This document shows, piece after piece, positions 13,069-15,957 of a stretch of 15,957 bases of DNA (positions are counted from its first letter, which is position 1; every line of letters begins with the position of its first letter). The DNA lies in NCBI GenBank assembly GCA_027323595.1, contig DAHWBL010000300.1:1-15957 (forward strand), written 5' to 3'. The DNA comes from Acetobacteraceae bacterium (GTDB taxonomy: Bacteria > Pseudomonadota > Alphaproteobacteria > Acetobacterales > Acetobacteraceae). The position numbers and the translations under genes were made by a program. The notes beneath the pieces are model-generated. The model worked only from the letters and a program-made list of their open reading frames with translations. It had not been told where the DNA came from and ran no database searches.

Positions 13069-13950
13069 CTAGAGTGCCTCGGCGCCCGAGATGATCTCGA
13101 TCAGTTCGCGGGTGATGTTGGCCTGGCGGGTGCGGTTATAGACCAGCGCCAGTTTGTTGATCATGTCGCCGGCGTTGCGCGTGGCGTTGTCCATCGCGGT
13201 CATCTGCGCGGCCTGGAAGCCGGCGTTGTTTTCGAGCAGCGCGCGATAGAGCTGGATCGACAGATTCTGCGGCAGCAGCCGGGCGAGGATGGTTTCCTCG
13301 TCGGGCTCGTATTCGTAGGCGGCGCGCGGGCCGGTGGCGGCGGCGGTCTGCTCGGGGATCGGCAGCGGGATCAGCTGCTGTTCGGTGGTGACCTGGCTGA
13401 TCACCGAGACGAAGCGGTTGGAGACCAGGGTGCAGACATCGAACTCGCTGGCGGCGAGCATGGCCACGATGCGCGCGGCGATGGCCTGCGCGTCGGCGAA
13501 GCCGATCGATTTGCGGCCGACATAATTGACGTCGCCGATGATCCGGTCGGCCAGCTCGCGGCGCAGGAAGTCGCGTCCCTTGCGGCCGACGCAGAAGATG
13601 CGGACGGTTTTGCCGTCGCTTTCGAGCCGGCGGGCGAGGTTGCGCACGGCGCGGCCGACCGAGGAGTTGAAGGCGCCGGCGAGGCCGCGATCGGCGGTGA
13701 CGGCGACCAGCAGATGCACCTTGTCCTGGCCGGTGCCCGCGAGCAGCCGCGGCGCGGTGGGCGAGCCGGCGATGTTGGCGGCCAGCGCGCCGAGCATGCG
13801 CTCCATGCGCTGGGCGTAGGGACGCGCGGCCTCGGCCTGGTGCTGTGCGCGACGCAGCTTGCTCGCCGCGACCATCTTCATGGCCGAGGTGATCTTGCGC
13901 GTGTTGCGGACGCTGGTGATGCGGCCGCGCAGGGCTTTCAGGCTGGCCAT
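13069..13950 (-). CDS. atpG: F1 ATP synthase gamma subunit
   Basis: A 293-residue central-stalk subunit. Both ends carry the conserved coiled-coil helices: MASLKALRGRITSVRNTRKI at the N-terminus, followed by TSAMKMVAASKLRRAQ, and YNRTRQANITRELIEIISGA at the C-terminus. The middle is the Rossmann-like domain that contacts epsilon and the c-ring. Gamma rotates within the alpha3beta3 hexamer. The ATG is 4 bp after the atpA stop, with no clear ribosome binding site, so translation is probably coupled to atpA. Confidence 0.97.
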   Translation of the reverse strand: MASLKALRGRITSVRNTRKITSAMKMVAASKLRRAQHQAEAARPYAQRMERMLGALAANIAGSPTAPRLLAGTGQDKVHLLVAVTADRGLAGAFNSSVGRAVRNLARRLESDGKTVRIFCVGRKGRDFLRRELADRIIGDVNYVGRKSIGFADAQAIAARIVAMLAASEFDVCTLVSNRFVSVISQVTTEQQLIPLPIPEQTAAATGPRAAYEYEPDEETILARLLPQNLSIQLYRALLENNAGFQAAQMTAMDNATRNAGDMINKLALVYNRTRQANITRELIEIISGAEAL

Positions 13951-13954
13951 GGGA

Positions 13955-15486
<1,532 letters not shown>

Positions 15487-15487
<1 letters not shown>

Positions 15488-15957
15488 CACGCGGCTCCCT
15501 TCAACGCATACTGCAGTCTCTGCAGGCGGGATTTCAGGCTGGTGTCGTAAAGTCTGGCGCCGATCCGCAGAACCATGCCGCCGAGCAGGCTCGGATCACG
15601 CACTTCAATCAGATTGACGTTGCTGTAGCCGGACTCGATCAGGCGGGCGCGCAACTGTTCGCGCTGCACATCGGCGAGGCCGTGGGCGGTGGTGACGATG
15701 GCGCTGATCTGGCCGCGCCGGGTGGCGACCAGATCGGCGAAGGTGGCGACGATCCGCGGCAGCGCCGACAGCCGGCGGTTGTTGGCGATGACGCCGACGA
15801 AATCATGCACGATCTTGCCGAAGCCCCGCGAGTCCAGAACCGCGAAGGCGGCCAGACGGGCGGCATTCACGTCATACAGGGGGCTGCCCAGAAGCCGCTG
15901 GAAATCCGCGCTGTCGCGGATCAGCTCGGCGAGCCGTTCCATTTCGGCGACGGTCTG
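15487..15957 (-). CDS. atpH: F1 ATP synthase delta subunit, 5'-truncated by the window edge
   Basis: The frame stays open to the window edge, beyond the first in-window ATG (15942), so about 30-40 N-terminal residues of this usually ~180-residue protein lie outside. Visible are the N-terminal helical-bundle part (MERLAELIRDSADFQRLLGS, then NNRRLSALPRIVATF) and the C-terminal LIEVRDPSLLGGMVLRIGARLYDTSL block characteristic of delta/OSCP. Delta links alpha to the peripheral stalk b subunits. It is the first gene of the alphaproteobacterial F1 operon (H-A-G-D-C); Fo genes are normally at another locus, so none are expected here. Confidence 0.95.

Noticed and set aside
15488..15490. GTG at 15490 as atpA start
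   Set aside because: ATG 15487 gives the conserved alphaproteobacterial N-terminus and a TGATG overlap with atpH.

Overview
The window looks like a chromosomal segment of a high-G+C alphaproteobacterium, most likely of the Acetobacteraceae/Rhodospirillales type. The grounds are the split F1 operon order atpH-A-G-D-C with alphaproteobacterial-type subunits, the strongly GC-rich third codon positions, and AT-rich palindromic elements placed after genes. The genus cannot be fixed from the sequence alone.

Layout. (1) 1-1999: the 3' part of a DUF6492-type gene, then an AT-richer gene for a probable GT-B glycosyltransferase, both on the + strand. This looks like the edge of a cell-surface polysaccharide region. 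(2) 2181-7432, all on the - strand: a compact six-gene operon, read from 7432 downwards as Rieske ferredoxin, PdxA-family dehydrogenase, FAD-dependent ferredoxin reductase, phthalate-type Rieske oxygenase alpha subunit, a small unrecognised protein, and an IclR/PcaR-type regulator. Spacings are short or overlapping throughout. Together the genes describe a three-component ring-hydroxylating dioxygenase, a decarboxylating cis-diol dehydrogenase of the TphB/IphB kind, and their regulator: an upper pathway turning an aromatic carboxylate (isophthalate- or terephthalate-like) into a catechol-type product such as protocatechuate. No ring-cleavage or transport gene is in the window. The 165-bp divergent region upstream holds a consensus -35 and an operator-like palindrome with an extra direct repeat. 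(3) 7598-8524, + strand: a class II histone-deacetylase-like amidohydrolase, divergent from the operon. (4) 8681-9716, - strand: an AT-richer toxin-antitoxin pair of the VapBC45 type (DUF5615 PIN-like toxin, MerR-HTH/DUF433 antitoxin). (5) 10039-10872, - strand: a ferritin-like diiron protein. (6) 11091-15957, - strand: the F1 ATP synthase genes atpC, atpD, atpG, atpA and the 5'-truncated atpH.

The most unusual non-coding signal is a short palindromic repeat with arms GCTTCTTTCTT/AAGAAAGAAGC. Three copies lie within 3 kb, each directly 3' of a gene and in the same orientation relative to that gene. Two of them face each other across the toxin-antitoxin pair, and the third sits inside the atp operon between atpD and atpC. 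Other points of interest are the probable IclR operator, a 37-bp tandem duplication at the start of the unrecognised operon gene, and the pairing of a phthalate-type oxygenase with a biphenyl-type electron-transfer chain. No RNA genes, CRISPR arrays or insertion sequences were seen.
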